This document shows, piece by piece, positions 22,007 to 32,967 of a stretch of DNA of 64,000 bases. The translations under genes and the position numbers were made by a program. Source of the stretch: Cristatella mucedo (taxonomy: Eukaryota > Bryozoa > Phylactolaemata > Cristatellidae); contig WPIO01000044.1 in assembly GCA_009760855.2 (NCBI GenBank), forward strand, positions 2,921,393 to 2,985,392, read 5' to 3'. Each line of letters begins with the position of its first letter. Positions within the stretch are counted from its first letter, which is position 1. Under the pieces are notes generated by a model, which made no database searches, was not told where the DNA came from, and saw only the letters and a list, made by a program, of their open reading frames with translations.

Positions 22007-23560
22007 TCACTTGATAAAGCGCCCTCAGAGAACTCAATCTCTCTGTAGGCGCTTTACATTTGCTGTAAAGTTAAATGCAATTAAATGGTAAGTAAAATCA
22101 TGCTTGAAAAACAAACGAGGTGAATAATATGGTTAGGGATGACATGCACAGGGTCAGCATGCAAATGTGGTTAGTGGCAGCATGCACAATGTCAGCACGA
22201 ATAAGCACATCAAAGACGAATCACAGGGACCCACTAAATGCTGTCCTAAATAGGTGTGTTTTTAGGTTCCTTTTAAATGTGGTCAGGTCAGGGGATGTTT
22301 TGACGCAGGTCGGGAGGGAGTTCCAGGCTTTGGGAGCATACGAACTAAATGCACGGTCTCCAAAGGATTTAAGGTTTGTATGAGGTATTTCTAGACTGTT
22401 GGATTCCGAAAAGCGGGTGGTACGATGCTTGGCCTGATGGGGTAGTATATCTGACAGATAGGCTGGAGCCATAGAATGAAGGAACCTAAAAGTGAGCGAC
22501 AAAACCTTGAAGTCAATCCGTTGCTTGACTGGTAGCCAGTGCAGGTCGGCGAGAAGTGGAGTAATGTGGCAACTGCGACGCTCACTACAGACAAGCCTAG
22601 CTGCCGAGTTTTGCATTGGCAGTAAGCGCCTGATTGCCGAGGCTGGCAGACCAGCAAGCAGTGAGTTACAGAAGTCAAGATGAGATGTCACGAATGCATG
22701 GACCAATTTAGATGTGGTGTCCTTGTCTAAACAAGCCCGAATTTTAGCAATTTTATGTAGCTGGAAATAGGCAGGCTTAAGTGCGGAGCTGATGTGATCA
22801 TCTAGTGCAAGGTTACTTTGGGACAAGACACCTAGAACTCGTGCACATGCGACAGGAGATATGATGTCAGAGCCGATTTTGAACGTTGTTTTCCAATTTC
22901 CGAGTTACAGTTGGTTTGCCCATAACGAGCAAGTTGCTTCATCATTTAATTTGAGAAAGTTTGCTGCCATCCGTGTGCGAATGTCGTCAATATATGCAGC
23001 AAAGGAGTTGGGAGAATTCCACGTTCTGGAGGGTTGAGAAGGATCAAAGCAAAGGTACAACTGAGATGTCATTTGCATAGAAGTGAAGGCCTAGATTGTG
23101 CCTGGCCATCAAATCGGCATGAGGGAGAGTATAGACGAGAAGAAAAGAATGGAACCAAGCGCGGAGCCCTGAGGTACCTCGTATTTCAGAGGTTCCTCAG
23201 ATGCTCCGTGTCCATTCAGATCACAATACTCTGGAGTCTCCCACTGTGATAGGACCTGAACCATTCCAGTGAAGTGCCAGTGATGCCCAGGCGAGATGAT
23301 GGGCACTCGAGAAGGACTCGGAGATCGATCGAACGCTGCCTTCAAATCAAGTGAAACAAGCAAAGAGACTCGACCAAAGACTGCATTGATGAAAAGGTTG
23401 CTGTAAACCCTAAGCTATGCTGACTCAGTGGAGTGATTAGCTCTAAAATCAGACTGGAACTTGCTTTTGCTACGTTTAAAGTTTCAATTTAAGAGTTTGG
23501 CTGGTCTGCCACAACTCGTTCCAGTGCTTTTGATAGTAACGGTTGAAGGAAGACTGGGCG
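21976..23560 (-). mobile_element. LINE-A1 copy, youngest in the window
   Basis: On the minus strand, RT palm remnants lie at 23109-23363 (SLDLKAAFDRS, LNGHGASEEPLKYEVPQGSA). A 201-codon open frame at 22221-22826 then reads LDDHISSALKPAYFQLHKIA, LVHAFVTSHLDFCNSLLAGL, AARLVCSERRSCHITPLLAD and LHWLPVKQRIDFKVLSLTFR, with the end FKRNLKTHLFRTAF. The untranslated region, hairpin tail and (ATT)n at 21980-22005 follow. The family belongs to the L2/CR1 group of non-LTR elements. The upstream RT frame is broken and the copy is 5'-truncated. Confidence 0.9.
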
Positions 23561-23584
23561 GAGGCTGCTAGTTTTCTTTAAAGT

Positions 23585-24235
23585 TTTAAAGTTTACTGAC
23601 CTGCACTGGCTTCCTATTAAGCAGCACACTAACTATAAGGTTTTGTCCACTTAGTTCTAGGCTCCTAAATTCTCTTTCTCCAGCTTGCTTACCTATCCGA
23701 ACTGCTTCCTAATCAGGCTAGGCATCGTGCCATCTGCCTATTTCACTCAAGTCGCTTAGCTGTGGCTCAAACTAACCTCAAATCCTTTGGCGGCCTTGCC
23801 TTTAGTTCGTAAGCTCCCAAAGCCTGCAACTCACTCCTAACTGATGTCACGACATCTCGGCCTTGGCGAAATTTAAAAAGAAGCTTAAAAAGCACCTATT
23901 TATCATAGCATTAAGTGGGTCCTTGCGATTCGTCTTTAGTGTGCTTCTGCTTCCTGACACTGTACATGCTACTACTAACCAAATTTTACATGCAGACATT
24001 GTGCATGTCACCTCTAACCATGTCATGCTTGATGACATTGTGCACGCTACCACTTATCATTTGATCGTGCTTTCTTTGTAGCATATATAAAGTGCCTACA
24101 AAGAGATTCAGTTTTTTCAGGGTGCTATACAAATGTATTATTATTATTATATCGAGTTTCCCTTTGCAGCAAATGTAAAGCACCTAGAAAGAGATTGAGT
24201 TCTCTGAGGGCACTTTATCATATGCATTATTACAT
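23585..24235 (+). mobile_element. LINE-A fragment(s), plus strand
   Basis: Decayed ORF end (TDLHWLPIKQ-like, then SSXAPKACNSLL-like), an untranslated region and (ATT)n at 24135-24150. A second tail (GCAAATGTAAAGCACCTAGA) follows directly at 24167-24235. It is head-to-head with the LINE-A1 on its left. Confidence 0.75.
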
Positions 24236-24530
24236 AATTATATTATTCTTATTATTAACTTACTCCCGACTGACATCGCGATATCCCCTCATTTATAAAC
24301 TCATTTATAAATTTATTCCTGACATTTAAAAAGAAGCTGAAAACGCACATGTTCCTCACAGCACTTGCTGGGTCCTTGTGAATCGTCCTTTGCATACTAA
24401 TGCTTGTGGATGTTGTGCATGTTATCACTAACCATCATAACATGCTTGCCTTACAGCTAATGTCAAGTGCCTAGAAAGAGATCGAGTTCTCTCAGGATGC
24501 TATACAAATACTAATGTCTTAATAGTATTA
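24236..24530 (+). mobile_element. LINE-A 3' end, decayed
   Basis: A third tail of the same family: ACATGTTCCTCACAGCACTT, TGCTGGGTCCTTGTGAATCG, then AAGTGCCTAGAAAGAGATCG and a TATACAAATAC end. Confidence 0.7.
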
Positions 24531-24874
24531 CTATTGTTACATGCAAGCAAAAAACCATGTTCCTCAATTCAAAACTACTGTGTGTAACTTACATTGCATG
24601 CATGCATACATGGAGCACAGGACTGAAGAGAGAGGCAGAACACTTTATATGGTGTATTGCTTTACGGATAACATGATAAAGCAGGTGAGAACACTTACAT
24701 CCATTTTATGTCCATGACAATACAGTCAAGCACCAAACAGGTGTAAGTGTGCTTATGAAGAGCACCCAGAACGACAAAGGATCGAATAGTGTAAAGCACT
24801 CTCGAATGTTCACGTTGATGGGTCAATCAAGACCAAGCTTTTCGATATCAGAAAGCAGTTCCAAGATAGCTTGC
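24531..24874 (-). other. 3' flank / probable 3' UTR of zinc-finger gene
   Basis: Sequence just after the stop codon of the zinc-finger gene. No canonical AATAAA was found on the minus strand here; an ATATAAA variant occurs near 24645. Transcript end not determined. Confidence 0.35.
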
Positions 24875-25147
24875 TTAGCAGTAGACTGATCGCGTGTTAA
24901 CCTCTGGCACGAGGCTCTCCACAACTATCTCGTCATCCTCGCTCTGCTCTAGTTCAGCATTATTGCCGTCATCGTCGACGTTCTCGTCGTTTTCAACCTC
25001 GTCATGGTCTACCGAATCAGATGCATCCATCAACATGGTGGCAATGTGCCCACCAGGCACAGCTTCGGCTGAGGCGCTCGAATCATCACCAAGGCCCGGT
25101 TTTCCATCACAGCCTTCGTCATTTTGATGCCAAGAGCGTCGGTGGTC
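24875..25147 (-). CDS. zinc-finger gene, last exon: end of finger 9 and acidic tail
   Basis: The acceptor TGTGCTTTCAG|GACCAC is strong and starts in phase 0. The first residues, DHRRSWH, supply both zinc-binding His of finger 9; its CERC half lies in the previous exon, and the join gives exactly C-x2-C-x12-H-x4-H. About 80 residues follow, ending in TAA, dominated by Asp and Glu (ASDSVDHDEVENDENVDDDG then ELEQSEDDEIVVESLVPEV). Such acidic tails often act in transcription activation or protein contacts; that role is inferred. No membrane or signal segments. Confidence 0.9.
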   Translation of the reverse strand, partial: DHRRSWHQNDEGCDGKPGLGDDSSASAEAVPGGHIATMLMDASDSVDHDEVENDENVDDDGNNAELEQSEDDEIVVESLVPEVNTRSVYC

Positions 25148-25889
25148 CTGAAAGCACATTTGAGAGATGATAGGGCTATGAATACCATCATACCAACATG
25201 CAGGCGATAGTTCCAGATAACAGTGGGTACTGCACCATCAGCAGCACTATCGCTTGATAGTTTTGTACATTGGCTGGCTGCCACAGTCCACGGTAATAAT
25301 AGTAAAACAGAGGTCAAAAAAGATAGAGTGGGCAGGTTGACACCATAACAGCAACTGGACCTGCCATGGAACAGAAGCCTTCTGTCAGGCCAGCTCCTAT
25401 CCAATAAACTGGCAGCAAAAATTCCCCAATCGCATAGAGGCCTTCCTGTGAGCTCGGGTAGCCACACCGGGCAAAAACGGTGTGCATTAATAGGCTTGGC
25501 ATGCCACAGGCTAGCTGCAGGGAGTCAAAAGCTTTACCAGAAGTGGCAGTGCTTAAGAGCTCCCCACGTGAAACAGTGGCAGTGCCGTCAAAAGTGTGTG
25601 CGTGACAGCACGATATGTCGTCATACAAGTATTTGGACTTTTAGTTGACTTCCAGCACTGACTGTAGATTTCCTTTTAAACAGCTGTGGGTATTCAGAAT
25701 TCTCGTCCGGGCTTGCAGGACTGTGAGACTTGCTCTCATCTCGATGTAGATAACTTAGATGCTAAGTCACAATGGCAGTCTCGGTCCATGGATAGTAGCA
25801 TTACGAGTCCATGGATAGTAGCATCACCATCTGTACCAGCTACTTACTATATGCGGTCATTTTGCTGATCATGCATTGATAGTGTCCAC
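25148..25889 (-). other. intron of zinc-finger gene
   Basis: Overlapping minus-strand frames of 104 and 145 codons lie here. They are not convincing as exons, and the larger one only overlaps the last exon in a wrong frame. A 24-bp direct repeat (GTCCATGGATAGTAGCAT unit) lies at 25784-25827. Confidence 0.5.
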
Positions 25890-26605
25890 CTCCTTGGCTA
25901 CAATTCTATGTCAGATCTCATTGTCTTGATTTCTGTAACTCATTGCTTGCTGGCCTACCGGCATGTGCAATCAGGCGATTACAGCTGGTGCAAAACTCGG
26001 CAGCTAGGCTTGTCTGTCGTGAGCATCGCAGTTGCCACATCACACCACTTCTTGCCGACCTGCACTGGCTACCAGTCAAGCAACTGATTGACTTCAAGGT
26101 TTTGTCGCTCACTTTTAGGTCACTTCATTCTTTGGCTCCAGCCTATCTCTCAGATCTACTCCCCCACCAGGCCAAGCATTGTACCACCCGCTTTTCGGAA
26201 TCCAACAGTTTACCAATACTTCGTACAAACCTCAAATTCTTTGGAGACCGTGCATTTAATTCGTATGCTGCCAAAGCCTGGAACTCCCTACCGACTTGCG
26301 TCAGAACATCCCCTGACCTGACCTTAAAGACACATCTATTTAGGAGAGCATTTAGTGGGTCCCTGTGATTCGTCCTTCATGTGCTTATGCATGCTGACAC
26401 CGTGCATGCTGCCACTGACCACATTTGCATGCTAACCCTGTGCATGTCACCCCTAACCATGTTATTCATGTTGTTTATCAATCATGATATTACTCACCAT
26501 TCAATCAAGTTTCCCTGTGCAGCAAATGTAAAGTGCCTAGAAAGAGATTGAGTTCTATGAGGGGGTTTTATCAAGTGCATTATCACTATTATTATTATTA
26601 TTATG
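25890..26605 (+). mobile_element. LINE-A copy in intron, antisense to gene
   Basis: A fairly well preserved 3' half. The frame at 25943-26368 reads LAGLPACAIRRLQLVQNSAA, LADLHWLPVKQLIDFKVLSL and NSLPTCVRTSPDLTLK. The untranslated region, hairpin tail and (ATT)n at 26585-26604 follow. Confidence 0.88.
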
Positions 26606-26756
26606 GTGTTTACAAAACCATGAGGCCAGCAGACCTCGGACTAGTACGAGTCAATTGGCTTGCCACAGCTCATGCTGGTTGGAAAGGAAGAGAGCTATTA
26701 AAGCTAGAACAAGATACTAGAACAAGAGCTCTTCTTTTCGATGAGAAATAACTATA

Positions 26757-26905
26757 TAATTCATTTGTAAAGCACCCTAAAAGAACTTAATCTCTATTCG
26801 GCGCTTCACGTATCCACGGGGCTCGAGCCCACGACCTCGGTAATCAACTGCACTCATCTTGACCTTTACCGGGGCAAGCAACTTGACCACTGGCCCACAT
26901 CATCG
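26757..26905 (-). mobile_element. SINE-2 in intron, sense to gene
   Basis: Reversed copy with AATTCATTTGTAAAGC, a hairpin with AAAAGAACTTAATCTC, GGGCTCGAGCCC, and a head interrupted by the same longer segment seen at 1.7 kb (AATCAACTGCACTCATCTTG). Confidence 0.82.
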
Positions 26906-27037
26906 TAGCAGAAATGCCGAATTCAATCAAATCAAACTTACTCAAATCATAATAAAATTGTAAAATTCCCACGAAAAACAAGGCACAATAGGAATACGCA
27001 CATAGGGTCGAATGGTGGAGAAGCTCGATTCAGTTAC

Positions 27038-27194
27038 CTGAAAGGCAGCCTCGGTTTTGAAGAACTGGCCACAGCGTTCACAAAGAGTAGACTTGAATTC
27101 GGTGTGCTTACGCTCAATGTGCTTGCGAATATCAGTGAAAGTATAACCATAGAAATCGCAAATGCCACACTTGTAGTCGCGCTGTCCTTTATGG
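27038..27194 (-). CDS. zinc-finger gene exon: finger 8 and front of finger 9
   Basis: The acceptor TACCTTGCAG|CCATAAAGG and the donor TTTCAG|GTAACT flank 157 bases. The first base completes an Arg codon begun in the previous exon, and the next residue is the last His of finger 7. Finger 8 is complete: YKCGICDFYGYTFTDIRKH with ERKH, spacing C-x2-C-x12-H-x4-H. The exon ends with CERCGQFFKTEAAFQ, the zinc-binding Cys pair and helix start of finger 9. The exon leaves in phase 0, as the next exon requires. Confidence 0.93.
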
Positions 27195-27394
27195 CTGCAA
27201 GGTAAAAATCAATTTGTCAATTACGAAGACTGGTATCAATCCTGTATCTCCATCAAGCATCCTGGCAGCACCCAGGAAAGTCAACATGGACAACGCAAAA
27301 ACAAGTTTCATGCAACTAGGCAGCCGCATCACCATTTCCTCCATGCCCCAACTGACTTGGTGCAAACTCCCTCTGCAAATCCTAGAAAGCTGCT

Positions 27395-27577
27395 GAGCCG
27401 TGATGGCTCACTAGGTAAGGCGGTTGCTTTTCACGACCTCGGCCCCGAGGTCGTGGGCTCGAATCCTGCGGTGGGCGATCCTTTATCGCCACTGCAAGCG
27501 GTGGTGATAGTCGTAAAGGCTCTTCTGTCGCTATACAAAAGAGGCTGTTAAATCAGCTAGGATTTATTTATTTTATT
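27395..27577 (+). mobile_element. SINE-1 in intron, antisense to gene
   Basis: tRNA-derived SINE. The A-box region is TGGCTCACTAGGTAAGGCGG and the B-box is GGGCTCGAATCC. A body follows (GCGGTGGTGATAG, AAAGGCTCTTCTGTCGCTAT, ACAAAAGAGGCTGTTAAATC) with a TTATTTTATTTT end. It is the best preserved copy here. Confidence 0.88.
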
Positions 27578-27702
27578 TTAAAGGCAAGCAAGGCTTGCAC
27601 AGCAGGAGTTAATAGGCATTGCCTGGTGGGACGATCCTGCGTCCTTGCCCTGCACACACTGGGTCTCTTCAGAAGATAAAATGACAGCCCAGCTTGTTTG
27701 CC

Positions 27703-27840
27703 AAAGAAGATGCTAGTGAGCTATACAGCACGGTATCATTCTTCGGCTTTCCAAGGCAACCGTGCCTTGGCAAAAGAAGATGCTAGTGAGCTATACAGCA
27801 CGGTATCATTCTTCGGCTTTCCAAGGCAACCGTGCCTTGG
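27703..27840. repeat. exact 70-bp tandem duplication
   Basis: The 68 bases at 27703-27770 recur identically at 27773-27840 (period 70). The unit contains a short inverted pair, CCAAGGCA...TGCCTTGG. Perfect identity means a recent event, an assembly artefact, or both copies kept alike. Confidence 0.93.
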
Positions 27841-28370
27841 CATTCATTCGAAAATTAGTCCAATAGCCTAGCAGCCAGTGGCAAACGATAGGATTCTTGA
27901 TTATGATGTCCATACCAAAACAGACCAAGGGTTGCAACGTTACAATTGGTACAAGTGATTACTTCGTCATGGCTTAAAAACATAGGGTAACGATAAACTC
28001 CGAAACTGACTCTGAAAAACCCAGGTAATAGGGATAGGAACATCTAGTCTCTGAAACTGACAGACAGACTGCATTGTTAGGCCTTGGCATGACGTATGCC
28101 AGTGCAGCACTGCAGACAGATATGCAGCAGAGTGTGGCAAGTGGACTCGGTAGGCTTTCAACTTGAGTACATCAGCTTACCTCCTCAATACTGGGGCAGG
28201 AATTACGATTATTCCCCACACACCCCTCTACAGAAATGGAAAAAATGAAAAAAATTCAAAGCGTGGAATAAAATCACGAAATGAGATAGGCCATAAAAAC
28301 CGGGAAAATAAAATCGAAAATCGAGACTGTGCCTAACTATGCTACAAACGAGCGAGAGGACCAAGGTAGA
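27841..28370 (-). other. intron, nothing recognised
   Basis: Intron of the zinc-finger gene. Short frames only, with an A-rich stretch around 28240-28320. Confidence 0.5.
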
Positions 28371-28860
28371 ATAATAATAACAATACATTTATATATCGCC
28401 CTCAGAGAACTGAATCTCTTTCTACATACTTTACATATGCTGTATAGAAAGCATTACCAAATGATTGGTGGTAAAATCCGCAAGCAGCAGGCACAGTGTG
28501 AGCAGGTATATGCACACGAAGGATGGACCACAAAGACACAACAAATGCTGTAGTAAATATGTGCTTTTTAAGATTCTTTTTAAATATCGTTATGTCAGGG
28601 GACGTTGTGATGTGCATCGGTAGTGAGTTCCTGCCTTTGGGAGCACATGAACTAAAGGCACGGTCTCCAAAGGTGCCGAGGTTCGTACGAGGTATGGCTA
28701 AACGATTCGAGTCAGAACAGCGAGTTGTACGATTCTTTGCCTGGTGGGAGGTGGTTCTGATAGGTAGGCTAGAGCCAGAGAATAAAGGGACTTAAAAGTA
28801 AGTGACAGAACCTTGAACATTATATGCTGCTTGATTGGAAGCCAATGCAAAGTGCAGGTC
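28371..28860 (-). mobile_element. LINE-A 3' end in intron, sense
   Basis: Reversed LINE-A: (ATA)n-like start, hairpin remnant (CGCCCTCAGAGAACTGAATC), untranslated region, then the ORF end with residues like FGDRAFSSCAPK. Diverged from the LINE-A1 pair. Confidence 0.78.
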
Positions 28861-29196
28861 GGGAATCAGGTCAGACTGCTCTTTGGAGACCCATCTATTC
28901 ATGTGAGCTCTCTGCTTTACCAGAACCACGAGCTTAAATGCAGCTGTGACTCGATCTCAGAAAAATTGCCGGTAAAGCAGCCGAAGAAACAGTGGCACAA
29001 AAGGTCGTGCTACATACAGCAGCTAGGATTCCTCATTTAACCAAATAAAATTAACTACACGATGCCATTGGGCAGTGACTATGCTTACAGCCAAAATGCC
29101 TGAGGCTCCACCAGAGCCAGCTTACATCTCATAACACCAGGCACAACGCCTGGCACAGTACCACAACAGAACCCAGGGCTGAAGCAGAAAAAACAC
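28861..29196 (-). other. intron, nothing recognised
   Basis: No repeat or coding signature seen. Confidence 0.45.
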
Positions 29197-29367
29197 AATT
29201 AATTTGTATAACACCAAAAGAGAACTTATCTCTGTTCGGAAAATGTATGTAATGCTTTGCATGCAATGTCAATGTAATGCTTCGATGCAATACCTCACAT
29301 ATGCCACGGGCTTGAGCCCATGAGCTTAATCGTCAAAGCCGACCTCTTTAACCCCTGGGCCAAACTG
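29197..29367 (-). mobile_element. SINE-2 in intron, diverged
   Basis: Reversed copy with a small internal expansion (AATGTAATGCTT-type duplication at 29248-29290). The head keeps GGGCTTGAGCCC and TTTAACCCCTGGGCCAAAC. Confidence 0.7.
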
Positions 29368-29558
29368 CAAGAATGCAACCACTGGACTCAAAATTGCACA
29401 AGCACGTCCTGAAGCAGCTCAGGCAAACTTCTCATGTGCTCCAACTATACAGGCCCACACTACAACTACTACACGAATCGAAACCTTGGTACCACGGGGA
29501 CTCAGCAGATGCCCACCTGCGAGTGCAGTTCTACAAATGCTACTTCAACAGAGCTTAC

Positions 29559-29678
29559 CGTTTGATGTGCAGCTCCTTGTTCTTAAGGTGCCGGAAAGCT
29601 TTGCCGCACACATCGCAAGTATGCTGAGGTTCGTCGTGTATCAGAACATGTTTCGATATGTCTGACCTTTCGCAGCCA
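29559..29678 (-). CDS. zinc-finger gene exon: end of finger 6 and most of finger 7
   Basis: The exon has 120 bases, with acceptor TTGATTCAG|TGGCTG and donor AAACG|GTAAGC. The first base completes an Arg codon, and GCERSDISKHVLIH then supplies the helix and His pair of finger 6, whose CPHC lies in the preceding exon. A short linker DEPQHT leads to finger 7, CDVCGKAFRHLKNKELHIK, whose last His is encoded in the next exon. Both joins restore the exact C2H2 spacing, which strongly supports the exon and its phase. Confidence 0.93.
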
Positions 29679-30505
29679 CTGAATCAATAAAACGGCATCA
29701 TAGCAACTCCCCCACCTAGACACACAAGGATACATATTCTCTAATATACAAGTAATCTCGGATGAGCAATCTACAAAATAACGACATACAAGTTCCATTA
29801 TTGTCCCATTTTTCGAACATTCGTAAGGCATTTTCCATGTTCCAACCTTTCAGAGTAGTACATAGCATGCACAAAAAGAACAAGCCAAAGATTTCTTTAA
29901 AACTACCTGGAGGCATATATAGTTTTCTCAGGTTAAGACCCGTGAGAGTCCGAGTCAGTCACTGTCTCTCTGCTTCTCTCTTGGGCCGTGGACCTACGGA
30001 GTCAGGCAAACGAAAATGAGCTACCTGATTGCTGCTGTGGAGACATCTCTACATCTCTTAAGTCAGTTACACATTTATTAGCCAACGCTGAGCTGCAAGG
30101 CCAATCAGCAAGTGCAAAGTACGTCTTTGACTTCAGGCTACCAAAGAACCGTGGAAATATTGAATATGCTAAGCTGAGACCATAACGGTCAACCCACAAA
30201 CAGTTACAATGTCGGCGCCATAATTACAACCTAAACGTCCAAGAAATTGAGTTGTTTCCTTTCCAGCACCCTACAGACACAGCTGCTAAACAGAGACTAG
30301 CAGCATGCACATGTAGATAAAACCTACCGTTCAGCCTCTCGTCAGAACGGTAAAGCTTGCGGCAACTATCAAATGTTAATCAGCATTCGAGGCGAGTACT
30401 GAAGACAACAACGAAAGTGACAAGAATTGAGCTAGTGCTAGAGGCAGTACTGCACTTTACTGGTTTTAAACCAAAGGTGAACACTCATTTGACTGAGGTT
30501 TGGTG
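29679..30505 (-). other. intron, nothing recognised
   Basis: Intron of the zinc-finger gene with no recognisable element. Confidence 0.45.
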
Positions 30506-30690
30506 AGCCGTGATGGCACACTGGGTAAGGCGGTTGCTTTCACGACCTCGGTCCCAAAGTCGTGGGTTCCATTTCTGTGATGGGCAATCCTATATTGCCA
30601 CTGCAAGTGGTGGTGATAGCCGTAAAGGCTCTTCTGTCTCTATACAAAAAGAGGCTGTTTAATCAGCTAGTATTTCTTTTTCTTCGACGA
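30506..30690 (+). mobile_element. SINE-1 in intron, antisense
   Basis: Head TGATGGCACACTGGGTAAGG, a damaged B-box (GTGGGTTCCATT), body AAGTGGTGGTGATAGCC and GGCTCTTCTGTCTCTATAC, T-rich end. Confidence 0.85.
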
Positions 30691-30899
30691 TTTATAACAG
30701 ACCCACGATCCACTCGGCCAGCCATAAAAAGACAAGCTAGCATTTGAATGCAAAGGCTGCCACCCCAGCATGCCTAAGCAGTCAACATTAGTTTTCGGCA
30801 AATAGCGTCAAAGCTCCGAGAACCGAGCTGGGGGAAAGCTCATTCGAGATTACAAATTACACTGCCAGAGCGTACACATGTTCCCTGATCCGAATTCCT

Positions 30900-31130
30900 G
30901 CAAGAAATGGTAATAATGGTTCAGGCATGCCAGCACCGGCACCGGCCTTCTTCGGGGCCCGGTCGGTCGCGACTGCCTTTGGAGCAACCGGGTTGGCTGT
31001 AGCAGGCTTGCCCACACCCACACACCCCCCTACTTTGCCTCGACCGAGTCTTGTGGTGACACATCATTTCCAACCGCCCTTCGCTGCTTCTTCCATGCGA
31101 CTCACTTCCTCGACTGTCGTCATGACTCAG
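30900..31130 (-). other. GC-rich patch with protein-like minus frames
   Basis: On the minus strand an ATG at about 31124 opens MTTVEEVSRMEEAAKGGW and stops soon after. A shifted frame then reads Gly/Ala/Lys/Pro-rich sequence (KPATANPVAPKAVATDRAPK then KAGAGAGM). A GAGGAA|GTGAGT donor-like site lies inside the first frame. This could be a retrocopied or decayed gene fragment, or an unused alternative first exon of the zinc-finger gene. Its phase (0) does not fit the next exon, which needs phase 2. Not recognised. Confidence 0.3.
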
Positions 31131-32344
31131 TAATACTGCTTATAAAGTCTGTTGGTACCAAACGACTACATGCTTTTTCAACAGTATGCATTTCACCAAA
31201 TTATTTCAATTACTACTTCATTATTTTCAGTTATTATTTTTTCACCGAAAGCCGTGCACTGCACAAAGCTTTCCAGTGTAACCCATGCTTAGCCTTTGTG
31301 TAGTTACAGACAAAGATATGAGCATATGCTCTTGCTGTGAGCATCCAACATCGGCTCACAACAGTGATTTAGAACTCTTGACAGCCCTTGAACATGACAA
31401 ATACATAACTACTAGTGGTGAGCACCTCTGGTACTTGTGGAAGTCGGTCTTGCTTACTTTGACGATTCAGTATCCTGAGAAAAATGTAAAGTGTTCTTGC
31501 AATTCTGAAAGCCCATTCTGGTTTGAGCATTCTTGCCAAAATGTGCACACTTTGTGTGAAAAGGCAATCGTCGCCATCATTTGTGACGTGCTTTTACATT
31601 CACGGACTTTAAAGAAGCAAAAGTAGCTCCAAGAAGGTTTCTTTGATGTAAACCAAGATCTTTGGCATGCTAATTCCGACTAGACACTCTACTACCAATG
31701 GATTGTTGTAGCAATTAATGCTGTCAACAGCCTTACCAAACGCAGAGTAGTCCCTGCCAAAGACTGCAATGCATTGACTGCATTGGTATATTGAAAGGCG
31801 GATTGCAGTTTGAAAGTAGCAGGCCACTGGCTAGGTCGAGCCTACGGAGGCCATTTGCACGAGAAAAATCAAGCACAATTGCACGAAATTTTCTGAATAA
31901 ACCTGAAACTTCATTGCATGAAACAGGGAACCAAAAGCCAAACTTTGCACAGCTTATTTTGGAAATTTCACCGGATCAGTTATTTGTGCAACCTTTTTCG
32001 ACTTGCAAAGAAGTTTGTAAGTGCACCAGTGGATCAAATAAACACTAACCAGAGCTTGCTACCTACCGGCTAGCACTGTACATAAGATAGCCACCACCCC
32101 CCCCCCGACGACAAAGAAGCTACATTTCCAAAGTCTTTCATAAGGTATACAGCTGCAACATGGACCAAAACAGATTCAGAATATCCTTTAATACAACGAA
32201 CATGACCCAGTTTCCTGTTCTAGGTCTTTTATATGGCACATGTGCCGTTTTTTAATCTTCATCTGATCAAAATAGCAAGACAGGTCCTTATTATCAGAAC
32301 TTGTCCACAACTGAAGCTGCCGTTTTGAAGTAATTTTCTCCTTT
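31131..32344 (-). other. intron, nothing recognised
   Basis: A 113-codon plus-strand frame at 31285-31626 has no recognised features. A C-run of 13 or more bases lies at 32093-32106. Confidence 0.45.
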
Positions 32345-32515
32345 AACCCCCTGGGTCTTAGACTAGTGGTAATGCACTCGCACTTCACGATCCAGGTCGT
32401 GGGTTCGAGTCCTTCAGCTGACAGTTCATTAGTAATCACTGCAAGCAGGAGGGATAGCCGCTAAGGCTTTTCTATCCCTATATAAATGAGGCCATTAAAT
32501 CTGCTACCCATTACA
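32345..32515 (+). mobile_element. SINE-1-like element, diverged
   Basis: A tRNA-like head (GGTCTTAGACTAGTGGTAAT) and a near-perfect B-box (GTGGGTTCGAGTCC) are followed by a diverged SINE-1 body (GAGGGATAGCCGCTAAGGCT and TATAAATGAGGCCATTAAAT). Either an old copy or a related subfamily. Confidence 0.7.
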
Positions 32516-32793
32516 CTAGACCACCATCAAAATTGTGAAAACCATCGTCTTTCACTTTCGGCTGTGCTCACGGGTCACGTACAGAGTTCTCGTTGTGATT
32601 CACGCTTGTGAATTCCATGAACACAAAAAAGCAACATGTGCATGACAAGCGCTGGTGCAGCGACGAGGGAGGGGAACAGCACAAGCAGCAAAGCAAGCAA
32701 AAACCGGGAATTAGAAAGCTACAGCAAAGCTTCTGTAAAGCTCACGAAGTCAATAGAATCTACAAATCACCAGTTCAGGTGCAATCAGAACTA

Positions 32794-32967
<174 letters not shown>

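Noticed and set aside
25030-25467. The 145-codon minus frame crossing the last zinc-finger exon
   Set aside because: It ignores the strong acceptor at 25148 and reads the exon out of frame.
27395-27480. tRNA gene suggested by good A-box and B-box
   Set aside because: No cloverleaf with a matched acceptor stem, and the sequence continues into a dispersed SINE body. The same applies to all other SINE heads.
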